In this document: positions 14,329-23,066 of the stretch, piece by piece
How positions within the stretch are numbered: the first letter of the stretch is position 1
How the letters are laid out: every line of letters begins with the position of its first letter
Source of the DNA: a virus
Length of the DNA: 64,000 nucleotides
Strand: one strand, 5' to 3'
IMG/VR virus record: IMGVR_UViG_3300021963_000038
Span: 62,001 to 126,000 of that record
Made by a program: the position numbers and the translations under genes
Notes under the pieces: model-generated
What the model was told of the DNA's origin: nothing
Database searches by the model: none
The model's input: only the letters and a program-made list of their open reading frames with translations

Positions 14329-16875
14329 ATGAGTAAATTTTATACATCGGTTGCCAGCGTAGGCAACAACATACTTTATCGTGGCGTAGACAATGGCAGG
14401 CGAGTTAAATCTAAAATAGGTTACTCGCCTACTTTGTTTTTGTCATCCAAAAAAGATTCACCTTGGAAAACATTGAAGGGTGAAAGTCTTGAACCAATGA
14501 AATTTGACGGCATTCGTGATGCAAGAGATTTCATTAAACGATATGAAGGCGTTGAGAATTTTAAAATCTATGGCATGAATAGATTTGAATACGCTTTCAT
14601 CACCGAACAACATCGTGGCATGATTGAATGGGATATCGAACATATCTCAATCGCTGTTGTTGACATTGAGGTTGGTTCTGAGAATGGTTTCCCTGACCCA
14701 TATCTTGCAACAGAACCAATTACAGCAATTTGTGTCAAGTATTCTGATGGCACTTGTGTGGTTTTCGGTTGTGGTGATTATATAATTAAAGGCACAGAAA
14801 GATACATCAGATGCAAAGATGAATATTCTCTGTGTAAAAACTTTATAAACTACTGGCAAGAAAATTGTCCTGACGTTGTTACTGGATGGAATATCAAGTT
14901 CTTTGATATGCCTTATCTTGTTAATCGTCTGCGTAAAATCCTTGATGAAGAAGAAACCAAGAAGTTGTCACCTTGGAATATGATTACTGAACGCAAAGCC
15001 AATGTCAATGGTCGTGAGATGATTGCATATGATTTTCTCGGTGTATCTGCACTAGACTATATTGAATTATATAAATGGTATGCGCCAGGTGGTAAATCAC
15101 AAGATTCATATCGCTTGGATAATATTGCACAAGTTGAACTTGGTGAAGGTAAGATTGCATATGATGAGTATGATAATCTTCATGCTTTGTATCGTTTGAA
15201 TTATCAAAAGTTTATTGAGTATAACATTAAAGACGTTGACTTGATTTGGAAACTTGATGATAAGTTGAAGTTGCTTGAATTGGCAATTACTCTTGCCTAT
15301 GATACAAAGTCTAACTATGATGATGTGTTCGCACAAACTCGTATGTGGGATTCTCTGACATATTCATATCTGTTAGATAAAAAGATTGTTGTACCACCAA
15401 GAGTTATCAAAGATAAAACCTCAGCATTTGAAGGCGCCTATGTTAAAGACCCACAAGTTGGTCTACATGATTGGGTTGCATCATTTGACTTGAACAGTTT
15501 GTATCCTCACTTGATGATGCAATATAACATTTCACCAGAAACACTAATTGAACCATCTGATTATACGGATGATATGCGTAACATTATTATGAACGGTGTT
15601 TCTGTTGAAAAGATGTTGAATAAAGAAGTTGACACTTCTAAGATGGAAGGTGTTACTCTGACACCTAACGGACAATTCTTTCGTACCGACAAACAAGGTT
15701 TCTTACCAAAGATGATGGAAGAAATGTATGAAGATAGAAAGAAGTTTAAGAAGTTAATGTTGAAAGCAAAGCAAGATTATGAAAATGAAAAAGATAAATC
15801 TAAATTATATGAAATAGAAAAGAAAATTGCTCGATATAATAATCTACAACTAGCAAAGAAAGTTTCACTAAACTCTGCTTATGGTGCCTTGGGTTCACAA
15901 TACTTCCGATTCTATGATTTGCGACAAGCATTGGCAGTAACTCTGGCTGGCCAACTTTCCATTCGTTGGATTGAAAACAAGCTAAATGAGTATATGAATA
16001 AACTTTTAAAGACTACTGGAATAGATTATGTTATCGCCTCAGACACAGATTCGATTTATCTCCGTCTTGGTCCATTGGTTGAAAAAATCTTTGCTGCGGG
16101 AGGTAAAGTATCGCAGCCAGCACACAAAACAATCGAATTTATGGATAAGGTATGTGAAGATAAAATTCAACCGTTTATTGATGCGAGTTATAAGGAACTC
16201 GCTGAATATGTTCACGCATACAAACAAAAAATGGAAATGAAGCGAGAAGGTCTATCTGATAAAGGTATCTGGACTGCCAAGAAACGATACATTCTTAATG
16301 TGTATAACAATGAAGGTGTTCAATATAACGAACCACAAATCAAAGTGATGGGTCTTGAGATGATTAAATCATCTACACCTGCCGCTGTTCGTGATAAGAT
16401 GAAACAATCAATTGGCATTATGATGAACGGTTCAGAAGAAGATATACATAAGTTTATAGATGATTTTAAATCGGAGTTTAAGACATTACCTGTTGAAGAT
16501 ATTTCTTTCCCTAGAGGTTTGAATGGTCTGAAAACATATTCAGATAGTGTAACGATGTATAAGAAAGGCACACCCATTCATGTTAAGGGTGCAATCATAT
16601 ATAATTATCACCTGAAACAAAAAGGATTAGATAAGAAATATCCTTTCATTCAAGAAGGTGAGAAATTGAAATTTACTTATCTGAAACAACCGAATCCTTT
16701 TAAAGATTCAGTAATATCTTTTCCTCAAAGATTACCAAAAGAGTTTGATATGCAGATGTATATTGATTATGATACTCAATTTGAGAAGGCCTTCATTGAA
16801 CCAATTAAAGTGATTCTTGATTGTATGGGATGGTCTATTGAGAAAAAGACCTCATTGGAAAGTTTCTTTGGATAA
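14329..16875 (+). CDS. 43: DNA polymerase gp43 (family B)
   Basis: An 848-residue replicative polymerase. The 3'-5' exonuclease motifs are DIEVGSE near residue 112 and YNIKDVD near 298. Polymerase motifs follow: DLNSLYP near 387, KKVSLNSAYG near 510 and SDTDS near 571. It is slightly shorter than T4 gp43. The C-terminal SLESFFG resembles the hydrophobic tail by which T4-type polymerases bind the gp45 clamp. A T5orf172/GIY-YIG-like gene is inserted immediately after it. Confidence 0.96.
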   Translation: MSKFYTSVASVGNNILYRGVDNGRRVKSKIGYSPTLFLSSKKDSPWKTLKGESLEPMKFDGIRDARDFIKRYEGVENFKIYGMNRFEYAFITEQHRGMIEWDIEHISIAVVDIEVGSENGFPDPYLATEPITAICVKYSDGTCVVFGCGDYIIKGTERYIRCKDEYSLCKNFINYWQENCPDVVTGWNIKFFDMPYLVNRLRKILDEEETKKLSPWNMITERKANVNGREMIAYDFLGVSALDYIELYKWYAPGGKSQDSYRLDNIAQVELGEGKIAYDEYDNLHALYRLNYQKFIEYNIKDVDLIWKLDDKLKLLELAITLAYDTKSNYDDVFAQTRMWDSLTYSYLLDKKIVVPPRVIKDKTSAFEGAYVKDPQVGLHDWVASFDLNSLYPHLMMQYNISPETLIEPSDYTDDMRNIIMNGVSVEKMLNKEVDTSKMEGVTLTPNGQFFRTDKQGFLPKMMEEMYEDRKKFKKLMLKAKQDYENEKDKSKLYEIEKKIARYNNLQLAKKVSLNSAYGALGSQYFRFYDLRQALAVTLAGQLSIRWIENKLNEYMNKLLKTTGIDYVIASDTDSIYLRLGPLVEKIFAAGGKVSQPAHKTIEFMDKVCEDKIQPFIDASYKELAEYVHAYKQKMEMKREGLSDKGIWTAKKRYILNVYNNEGVQYNEPQIKVMGLEMIKSSTPAAVRDKMKQSIGIMMNGSEEDIHKFIDDFKSEFKTLPVEDISFPRGLNGLKTYSDSVTMYKKGTPIHVKGAIIYNYHLKQKGLDKKYPFIQEGEKLKFTYLKQPNPFKDSVISFPQRLPKEFDMQMYIDYDTQFEKAFIEPIKVILDCMGWSIEKKTSLESFFG
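16852..16875 (+). repeat. 24-bp direct repeat, left copy (polymerase 3' end)
   Basis: The last 24 bases of gene 43, encoding SLESFFG plus stop, recur at 17449-17472 with one mismatch (A at 16860, G at 17457). The two copies flank the inserted endonuclease gene. Confidence 0.9.
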
Positions 16876-16878
16876 ATT

Positions 16879-17472
16879 ATGAGTTATGTTTATTTTATAT
16901 TAGATGAAAAATCTAAAGCAATAAAAATTGGTAAAGCAAATAATATAGAACAACGACTTTCTGATTTACAAACTGGAAATCCTAATATTCTAAATGTAAT
17001 TCATCAAATTGAATGTAAGTCTGAGGAACATAGTTTCTTTACAGAGAAAAAATATCATAAACAACTGAAAGAATTTCACATAAATGGTGAATGGTTTCAT
17101 TATGATGAACCAACATTTGAAAAAATCTTTAGTGATGATATAAATTATAAACCAAAAGAGAAAAGAAATCCACTAAAAATAACTACATTATTTGGTGAAG
17201 AATGTATAGAGATGTTTGGTATTAAAAACAGTCCTTCATGTTATTTTTATCCAAATTTAATTGCACAAATAATGCATAATTATGAAGAATCATCGAAATT
17301 AAAAATACCATTTAGAACTATGGAATATCCAACACATGGAAAACCAATGTTATTACCTTACTCCAATAAAAAAGATATGGTTTTTATTTCAACTAAAAAA
17401 CATAAAGAAAATATGGAACTGAATAGATTTAAAAGTATTGAAATTAATTCATTGGAGAGTTTCTTTGGATAA
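16879..17472 (+). CDS. T5orf172/GIY-YIG-like endonuclease, probable mobile gene
   Basis: A 197-residue protein. The N-terminus, YVYFILDEKSKAIKIGKANN, then RLSDLQTGNP and a Glu/His-rich helix ending NGEWFHYD, is the T5orf172/MUG113 branch of the GIY-YIG nuclease fold. The middle is specific to this protein and looks like a target-binding region. The last seven residues, SLESFFG, are identical to the polymerase C-terminus. The gene appears richer in A/T than its neighbours and lacks a clear SD. It sits exactly between 43 and the hydroxylase gene, flanked by the 24-bp repeat, as expected of a homing endonuclease insertion. Confidence 0.8.
   Translation: MSYVYFILDEKSKAIKIGKANNIEQRLSDLQTGNPNILNVIHQIECKSEEHSFFTEKKYHKQLKEFHINGEWFHYDEPTFEKIFSDDINYKPKEKRNPLKITTLFGEECIEMFGIKNSPSCYFYPNLIAQIMHNYEESSKLKIPFRTMEYPTHGKPMLLPYSNKKDMVFISTKKHKENMELNRFKSIEINSLESFFG
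17449..17472 (+). repeat. 24-bp direct repeat, right copy (endonuclease 3' end)
   Basis: This copy supplies the endonuclease stop, the SD GGAG and the TTG start of the next gene. Its G at 17457 makes the SD stronger than in the left copy. It probably preserves the ancestral junction of gene 43 with the hydroxylase gene. Confidence 0.9.
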
Positions 17473-18013
17473 TATTCGTGTCATCAAAACAGGTATCAAT
17501 GTTTCAAAGATAATTAAACAACTGAAACAATATCCTGAAGATTGGGAAAACCAAAAGAAATTAGATGGTGCTCAATCATTGATTGACCGTGGCTTTGATG
17601 ACTTGCCTGCCGGTGTATTACAACTAGTCATTGGTGGTGTAACGAATGTAAATGATTTTGTTGGTGATAGTGAGATTTGTATTCCCACTCCTGCTTATGA
17701 TAGACACACAGAGATTATTGGTTTTCTAAAAAGACATTTTAAAAATTTCAAACGATGTGGTTTTCTATCATTAGAGGTTGGTGGTACAGTTGGTCGACAC
17801 ATAGATGAAGGCACTTATTATCTAACAAAAGATAGATATCATTTATCCATTCAAGGTCGATATAAGTATATGGTCGGAGACGAAGAAGTGATTGTTGAAC
17901 CGGGTACTTTGTTGTGGTTCAATAATAAATTATTGCATGGCACAGAAAATGTTGGTGATTGTACAAGAATCACCTTTGTCTTTGATGTACCACATTCAAA
18001 ATCAAACCCATAA
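17465..18013 (+). CDS. Aspartyl/asparaginyl beta-hydroxylase-like 2OG-Fe(II) oxygenase
   Basis: A 182-residue protein starting at TTG 17465, seven bases after SD GGAG; a longer in-frame start at 17438 lies inside the endonuclease and is rejected. The beta-helix core reads SLEVGGTVGRHIDEG (HxD iron ligands), YHLSIQGRYKYMVGDEE and LLWFNNKLLHGTENVG (distal His), then RITFVFDV with the 2OG-binding Arg. Family members hydroxylate Asp/Asn in proteins. The substrate here is unknown. Confidence 0.82.
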   Translation: MDNIRVIKTGINVSKIIKQLKQYPEDWENQKKLDGAQSLIDRGFDDLPAGVLQLVIGGVTNVNDFVGDSEICIPTPAYDRHTEIIGFLKRHFKNFKRCGFLSLEVGGTVGRHIDEGTYYLTKDRYHLSIQGRYKYMVGDEEVIVEPGTLLWFNNKLLHGTENVGDCTRITFVFDVPHSKSNP

Positions 18014-18942
18014 TGTTACAAGTTCTATTACCTTTTTTAACTGCAATTGGTCTATCAGGCATTGCAGCTTACTATTCAGTTATCGGCCTAGCACAGATAT
18101 TTCCAGGTTCATACTGGCCAATTATCATCATGGGTTCGATACTTGAAGCATCAAAATTGGTAACAGTATCTTGGTTATATAATAATTGGAATAATACTGT
18201 TAATGTGATGCGCTACTATTTTTTAGCAGCCATTATTTTATTAATGATGATTACTTCAATGGGTATTTTTGGTTTCTTGTCTAAGGCACACCTTGAACAT
18301 TCATCGGATAATGCACCACTTGTAAACAAGATTTCAATCTTAGATGAGAGAATTAAAACAGAGAGAGAGAACATTGATGCCAATCGCAAAATACTCAAAC
18401 AATATGATGAGATTGTGGACCAAACGATGGGTCGCACAACAGATGAAAAAGGTACCGACAAGGCGCAAGCGATACGCCGTACCCAACAGAAAGACCGTAG
18501 TAGAATATTACAAGATATTCAACAGTCGCAAACCACCATTGCCAAATACTCCGAGGAACGTGCGCCTCTATCTAATGAGCTTAAGAAAATCGAAGCGGAT
18601 GTTGGACCAATCAAATATATTGCCGCCTTACTCTACAATCAGGCGGTTGATGTGGATATCATTGACAAAGCGGTCAGGCTGGTAATTTTATTAATCATTG
18701 TTGTGTTTGACCCACTTGCAATTCTATTATTGATTGCCTCAAATCAAACATACCGAAAAATAAAAGAAGAAGAATCGGAACCAATTGAACCATATAAACG
18801 CAAGGTAAAGAAGAAAAAAGAGGTTGCCAAATCAACAGCACCTAGTGTAGAATTGTTCATGGAAGATACAGAAGTCATAAAGAAATCAGATATCGTAGAA
18901 ATTAAACCTCGAAAGAATACTCTTGAGGGTGGTACATTTTAA
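18013..18942 (+). CDS. Membrane protein with long coiled coil
   Basis: A 309-residue protein. Three spans (about residues 4-25, 35-55 and 66-90) precede a charged coiled coil (about 100-190, e.g. ILDERIKTERENIDANRKIL), a fourth span (about 215-240, LVILLIIVVFDPLAILLLIA) and a basic tail (YKRKVKKKKEV). Its place just before uvsX recalls aquatic T4-like phages. It could tether replication complexes or act in superinfection exclusion; neither is shown. Confidence 0.7.
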   Translation: MLQVLLPFLTAIGLSGIAAYYSVIGLAQIFPGSYWPIIIMGSILEASKLVTVSWLYNNWNNTVNVMRYYFLAAIILLMMITSMGIFGFLSKAHLEHSSDNAPLVNKISILDERIKTERENIDANRKILKQYDEIVDQTMGRTTDEKGTDKAQAIRRTQQKDRSRILQDIQQSQTTIAKYSEERAPLSNELKKIEADVGPIKYIAALLYNQAVDVDIIDKAVRLVILLIIVVFDPLAILLLIASNQTYRKIKEEESEPIEPYKRKVKKKKEVAKSTAPSVELFMEDTEVIKKSDIVEIKPRKNTLEGGTF

Positions 18943-18953
18943 AAGGAAATATT

Positions 18954-20012
18954 ATGAGTTTACTAGACAAATTGAAAAAGAATTCAACAATTAAAGATAG
19001 CGCAATTCTATCCAAATCTAAATTCTTTACTGAAAAAGATATGGTACCAACAGAAGTGCCGATGATTAATGTGGCACTATCTGGTCGCCTTGATGGTGGT
19101 ATTATTCCTGGTCTTACTATGTGGGCAGGACCATCGAAACACTTTAAGACTGCCTTTAGTTTGTTGATGGCAAAGGCTTACATGGACAAATATCCAGAAT
19201 CAGTATTGTTATTCTATGATTCAGAATTTGGAACACCTGTTAAATACTTTGAAACATTTCAGATTGATATGGACAGAGTTCTACATACACCTTTAACTGA
19301 CATTGAACAGTTGAAGTTCGATATTATGCAACAGCTTCAAGATGTGAACCGTGGTGATAAACTAATTATCATCCTTGATTCTATTGGTAATCTAGCATCT
19401 AAGAAGGAAGTAGAAGATGCACTTGAAGGTAAATCTGTTGCAGATATGAGTCGTGCGAAACAAGTTAAGAGTTTGTTCCGCATGGTAACACCACACTTGA
19501 ATCTAAAAGATATTCCAATGGTGGTTGTCAATCACACATACAAAGAGATTGGTATGTTCCCGAAAGATATCGTTGGTGGTGGCACAGGTTCTTATTACTC
19601 AGCTGACAACATTTACATTCTTGGTCGTCAGCAAGAAAAAGATGGCACCGAAATTGTCGGTTACAATTTTATTATCAATGTAGAGAAATCCCGTTATGTT
19701 AAAGAAAAATCTAAAATACCTATTTCTGTATCTTTTGATGGTGGTATTAGTAAGTATAGTGGTCTACTTGACCTTGCGATTGAATCCGGCCATGTGGTCA
19801 AACCAACCAATGGTTGGTATGCAAAGGTAGACCAAAAGACTGGTGAAATCGGTGATAAGAAACGTATCGCTGACACATCAACACCAGAATTTATGGAACC
19901 GATTCTGAATGATAGTAAATTCAGAGATTTTATTAAACACAAATATGAGATTGCTTATGGGAACATTATGGGAGAAACTCCTGTTTTGGAAGAAGCCGAA
20001 GATGCTGCTTGA
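18954..20012 (+). CDS. uvsX: UvsX RecA-like recombinase
   Basis: A 352-residue strand-exchange ATPase. Walker A is GPSKHFKT (residues near 58-65), the variant form also seen in T4 UvsX (GPSKSFKS). LIIILDSIG gives Walker B, and VVVNHTYKE plus GGTGSYYSADNIYILGR match RecA-core DNA-binding and sensor regions. It forms filaments for recombination-dependent replication. SD AAGGAA precedes the start. It overlaps the next gene by 11 bases. Confidence 0.93.
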   Translation: MSLLDKLKKNSTIKDSAILSKSKFFTEKDMVPTEVPMINVALSGRLDGGIIPGLTMWAGPSKHFKTAFSLLMAKAYMDKYPESVLLFYDSEFGTPVKYFETFQIDMDRVLHTPLTDIEQLKFDIMQQLQDVNRGDKLIIILDSIGNLASKKEVEDALEGKSVADMSRAKQVKSLFRMVTPHLNLKDIPMVVVNHTYKEIGMFPKDIVGGGTGSYYSADNIYILGRQQEKDGTEIVGYNFIINVEKSRYVKEKSKIPISVSFDGGISKYSGLLDLAIESGHVVKPTNGWYAKVDQKTGEIGDKKRIADTSTPEFMEPILNDSKFRDFIKHKYEIAYGNIMGETPVLEEAEDAA

Positions 20013-20313
20013 AGGTAAAGATTACCGCTTCATAGACTTCACCAATTCCGAAATTACAGGAATTCAAATTCTTGAAGGAGAATTTGCCGGTGTAGTCTAT
20101 CATTATGGTAAAGCAAGAGTTCAAGAGGCAGGCGAATTTGCAAAACTACAATTCGGTTATACACTCGTCCACTCAGGTAAACATGACATAGATGAGTTGC
20201 AAAACAACGAAGAATTTGTTACAATAATGGGTGACATACTAACAGAGATTTTGATAAATCAACATAATGAACCGACTAGAACATTCAATACTGAAGAACC
20301 TGATTTACAATGA
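20002..20313 (+). CDS. Conserved small protein after UvsX
   Basis: A 103-residue protein starting MLLEGKDYRFIDFTNSEITG. This ATG lies inside uvsX with a nearby purine run, while the earlier in-frame ATG at 19909 would overlap uvsX by 100 bases and is less likely. The pattern EGEFAGVVYHYGKARVQE and FGYTLVHSG looks like a conserved beta-rich protein between uvsX and 41. No function is known; a recombination mediator is possible. Confidence 0.7.
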   Translation: MLLEGKDYRFIDFTNSEITGIQILEGEFAGVVYHYGKARVQEAGEFAKLQFGYTLVHSGKHDIDELQNNEEFVTIMGDILTEILINQHNEPTRTFNTEEPDLQ

Positions 20314-21670
20314 TAGTTATTGCCGTAAGGTATTACCATTCATAAGTGCTGACTACTTTTCGGATGATACCGAAAAAGTAGTATTCAAAGAAGTTAATGA
20401 GTTTGTAAACAAATATAAAAATTTACCAACACATGAAGCTTTGGTGATTAACTTCACAGAAAGTAAATCTCTAACTGAAGCACAAGTTAGAACATCTATA
20501 AATCTTCTCAATGAGATTCACGAACACAGAGAAGAACCTACCGAAGAACAATGGCTTATCGAGCAGACTGAGAAGTTCTGTCAAGATAAAGCCATTTACA
20601 ATGCCATCATGGAGTCTGTTTCAATCCTTGATGACAAGAATCACAAGACATCCAAAGGTGAAATTCCAAAACTTCTAAGTGATGCTCTTGGTGTTTCTTT
20701 TGATTCACACATTGGTCACGATTATATCAACGATGCAGAAGAACGATTTGACTTCTACCATCGTGTTGAAGAACGTGTTCGTTTTGACCTTGACTTGTTT
20801 AACAAGATTACAAAAGGTGGATTACCTGTTAAGACTTTGAATATTGCTTTGGCAGGTACAGGCGTTGGCAAATCTTTGTTTATGTGTCATGTGGCTGCCG
20901 CCTGTATCAGTCAAGGTAAAAATGTTTTGTACATCACACTTGAGATGGCAGAAGAACGAATCGCTGAACGAATCGATGCAAACCTTCTTAACATTGATAT
21001 ACAAGAACTACACACAATTAGCAAACAAGATTATGACCGTAAGTTTGATGTGTTGAGAAGTAAGACACAAGGTAAACTAATCATCAAAGAATATCCAACT
21101 GCTTCTGCTTCTACATTACATTTCAGGTCTTTGTTACAAGATTTACATCTAAAGAAGAACTTCAAACCAGATATCATCTTTGTTGATTATCTGAATATTT
21201 GTTCCTCTGCTCGTATGAAACCTGGTAATAGTGTTAACAGTTACACTTACATCAAGGCGATTGCTGAAGAATTGCGAGGTCTTGCTGTTGAGTTTGCTGT
21301 GCCTATTGTTAGTGCAACACAAACAACAAGAAGTGGTTTTACAAACAGCGACCCTGGTCTTGAAGATACAAGTGAATCGTTTGGTCTGCCTGCAACTGCC
21401 GACTTTATGTTTGCTTTGATTACAACAGAAGAACTTGAACAACTTGGCCAGATTATGGTTAAGCAATTGAAGAATCGTTATTCGGATCCAAACAACTATA
21501 AACGATTCGTTATTGGTATCGATAGAGCAAAGATGAAACTATTCGATGCTGAACCTGATGCACAGAATGGCATTGTTGATAGTGGCCACGATATACCAGA
21601 TAAACCTTTAAATACTTTTGGTGACCGTGAAAGAAAATTCAATAGTAAATTTGAAGGAGTGAGAGTTTAA
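20267..21670 (+). CDS. 41: Replicative DNA helicase gp41 (DnaB-like)
   Basis: A 467-residue RecA-fold helicase. Walker A AGTGVGKSLF lies near residues 196-205, and IIFVDYLN near 304 gives Walker B. VSATQTTRSG matches the H3/arginine region of DnaB-family enzymes. It unwinds the fork on the lagging strand and pairs with primase gp61 (46.7 kb). It overlaps the preceding gene by 47 bases. Confidence 0.93.
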   Translation: MNRLEHSILKNLIYNDSYCRKVLPFISADYFSDDTEKVVFKEVNEFVNKYKNLPTHEALVINFTESKSLTEAQVRTSINLLNEIHEHREEPTEEQWLIEQTEKFCQDKAIYNAIMESVSILDDKNHKTSKGEIPKLLSDALGVSFDSHIGHDYINDAEERFDFYHRVEERVRFDLDLFNKITKGGLPVKTLNIALAGTGVGKSLFMCHVAAACISQGKNVLYITLEMAEERIAERIDANLLNIDIQELHTISKQDYDRKFDVLRSKTQGKLIIKEYPTASASTLHFRSLLQDLHLKKNFKPDIIFVDYLNICSSARMKPGNSVNSYTYIKAIAEELRGLAVEFAVPIVSATQTTRSGFTNSDPGLEDTSESFGLPATADFMFALITTEELEQLGQIMVKQLKNRYSDPNNYKRFVIGIDRAKMKLFDAEPDAQNGIVDSGHDIPDKPLNTFGDRERKFNSKFEGVRV

Positions 21671-21913
21671 ATGAAGGTCGTAAATTTAAATCGTGAGTTA
21701 CCAAAAGAGAAACGTAAAAAAGATTTATTGGAAATCATCGATTCGTTTCGTCAAAGAATAGTTGATGATGAAGTTGAAGAATTTGTTATTGCTTCTATGG
21801 ATCCAAATGATGGTGAAGTTGTGATTACAGTTTGTTGCCAAGATTATGTGGGTGCAGTAGGCCTATTTGAAATTGGTAAACATATATTATTTCAAGTTAA
21901 TGAAGAACAATGA
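21671..21913 (+). CDS. Hypothetical protein
   Basis: An 80-residue protein with a helical, basic N-terminus (RELPKEKRKKDLLEI) and a beta segment EEFVIASMDPNDGEVVITVC. It abuts gp41 without spacing and overlaps the next gene by four bases (ATGA). SD GGAGTGAGAG lies just inside gene 41. No family is recognised. Confidence 0.65.
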   Translation: MKVVNLNRELPKEKRKKDLLEIIDSFRQRIVDDEVEEFVIASMDPNDGEVVITVCCQDYVGAVGLFEIGKHILFQVNEEQ

Positions 21914-23025
21914 GTTTAAATAGAGACCAAGCACTTCATTGTGCAAAAGCATTTGCAGACTATTTCGATAAGTTTTCCCGTATCGATGAGTATATGCGGG
22001 AGCAAAAACTTAATTCATTGGCTGAAAGACCTTTTGTTTTACCTGGATGTGGACCAGAAGAAGATTTATTTTCTGATTTTTCCATGTCACCAATGGATAT
22101 GGAGTTTGAAATTGTATTGATGGAACAGGAACGATGGGCTTCTTACCTTGATATTATTTCTTCACATAATAATCTTTCAAGTCCAGGTAAATCATTACGC
22201 TTTGGTGTTCTGGAAAAGAAAACAAATAAGTGGGTCGGATTCTGTCGCCTTGGGTCTCCAACGATTATGATGAAGCCTCGTAATGAGATGCTTGGTGAAG
22301 TCTTTACAAACACTCCAGAGGGTGCCAAATCGTTTAATAACACAACGATTATGGGTTTCGTTATTGTACCTGCTCAACCTTTTGGGTTTAATTACCTTGG
22401 TGGCAAGTTACTTGCGGCAATCTGTTGTTCACATGAAGTTAGAAATTTGTTGAATGACAAATACAAAATGAATACTTGTTTGTTTGAAACTACAAGTCTT
22501 TATGGTTCTTCAAAGGCAGCCTCACAATATGATGGTATGAAACCATATTTAAGATTCAAAGGTCTTACAGATTCAGATTTTCTACCAATGATGCACGGCA
22601 AACCATATGATGATATCAGAGATTATGTGGAAAAAATTAATGGTGGTCCTATTGTACCAGAAGATGCTTCAAGTCGTAAGTTGAAGATATCAAATACAAT
22701 TATTGCTATGACAAAGGCTGCATTGAAAACACATAAAGATGAATATGATGCCTTCGTTACTACTATCAATAATGCTAAGAATTTGACAGAACAAAAGAGA
22801 TACTATGCTTCAAACTATGGTTTTAAGAACTATGTTGATGTGGTACTTGGAAGAACCGATAAGTTGATACCAGATGAAAACTATGACAAGTTTCATATGG
22901 AGAAAATTGTAGATTGGTGGAAACAGAAGGCCACCAATCGGTTCGACAATCTAAAGACGGAAGGTCGTCTAAGAACAGAACAAGAAGTCTGGACTAGTGG
23001 AAAAGTGCTTGACATTATTCGTTAA
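21910..23025 (+). CDS. DUF4338-like protein (possible DruA relative)
   Basis: A 371-residue protein. RFGVLEKKTNKWVGFCRLGS followed by NNTTIMGFVIVPAQPFGFNY, LGGKLLAAICCSHEVRN and CLFETTSLYG resembles the DUF4338 layout (GNAT-like core, conserved ExTxLYG segment) known from Druantia DruA. The N-terminal 70 and C-terminal 100 residues are specific. The assignment rests on motif recall and is moderate. It ends the replication block. Confidence 0.5.
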   Translation: MSLNRDQALHCAKAFADYFDKFSRIDEYMREQKLNSLAERPFVLPGCGPEEDLFSDFSMSPMDMEFEIVLMEQERWASYLDIISSHNNLSSPGKSLRFGVLEKKTNKWVGFCRLGSPTIMMKPRNEMLGEVFTNTPEGAKSFNNTTIMGFVIVPAQPFGFNYLGGKLLAAICCSHEVRNLLNDKYKMNTCLFETTSLYGSSKAASQYDGMKPYLRFKGLTDSDFLPMMHGKPYDDIRDYVEKINGGPIVPEDASSRKLKISNTIIAMTKAALKTHKDEYDAFVTTINNAKNLTEQKRYYASNYGFKNYVDVVLGRTDKLIPDENYDKFHMEKIVDWWKQKATNRFDNLKTEGRLRTEQEVWTSGKVLDIIR

Positions 23026-23035
23026 ATGCGGTAGG

Positions 23036-23042
23036 ATAAATA
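23036..23042 (+). promoter_or_regulatory. Late-promoter-like ATAAATA
   Basis: ATAAATA lies 25 bases before ATG 23067, with SD AGGAG between. Position and sequence fit a T4-type late promoter for the following presumed late genes. Confidence 0.6.
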
Positions 23043-23066
23043 CTCCAAAATTGATAGGAGTATTAA

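Noticed and set aside
17438-17464. Longer ATG start for the hydroxylase gene
   Set aside because: It lies inside the endonuclease gene; TTG 17465 has a good SD and gives the usual N-terminus.
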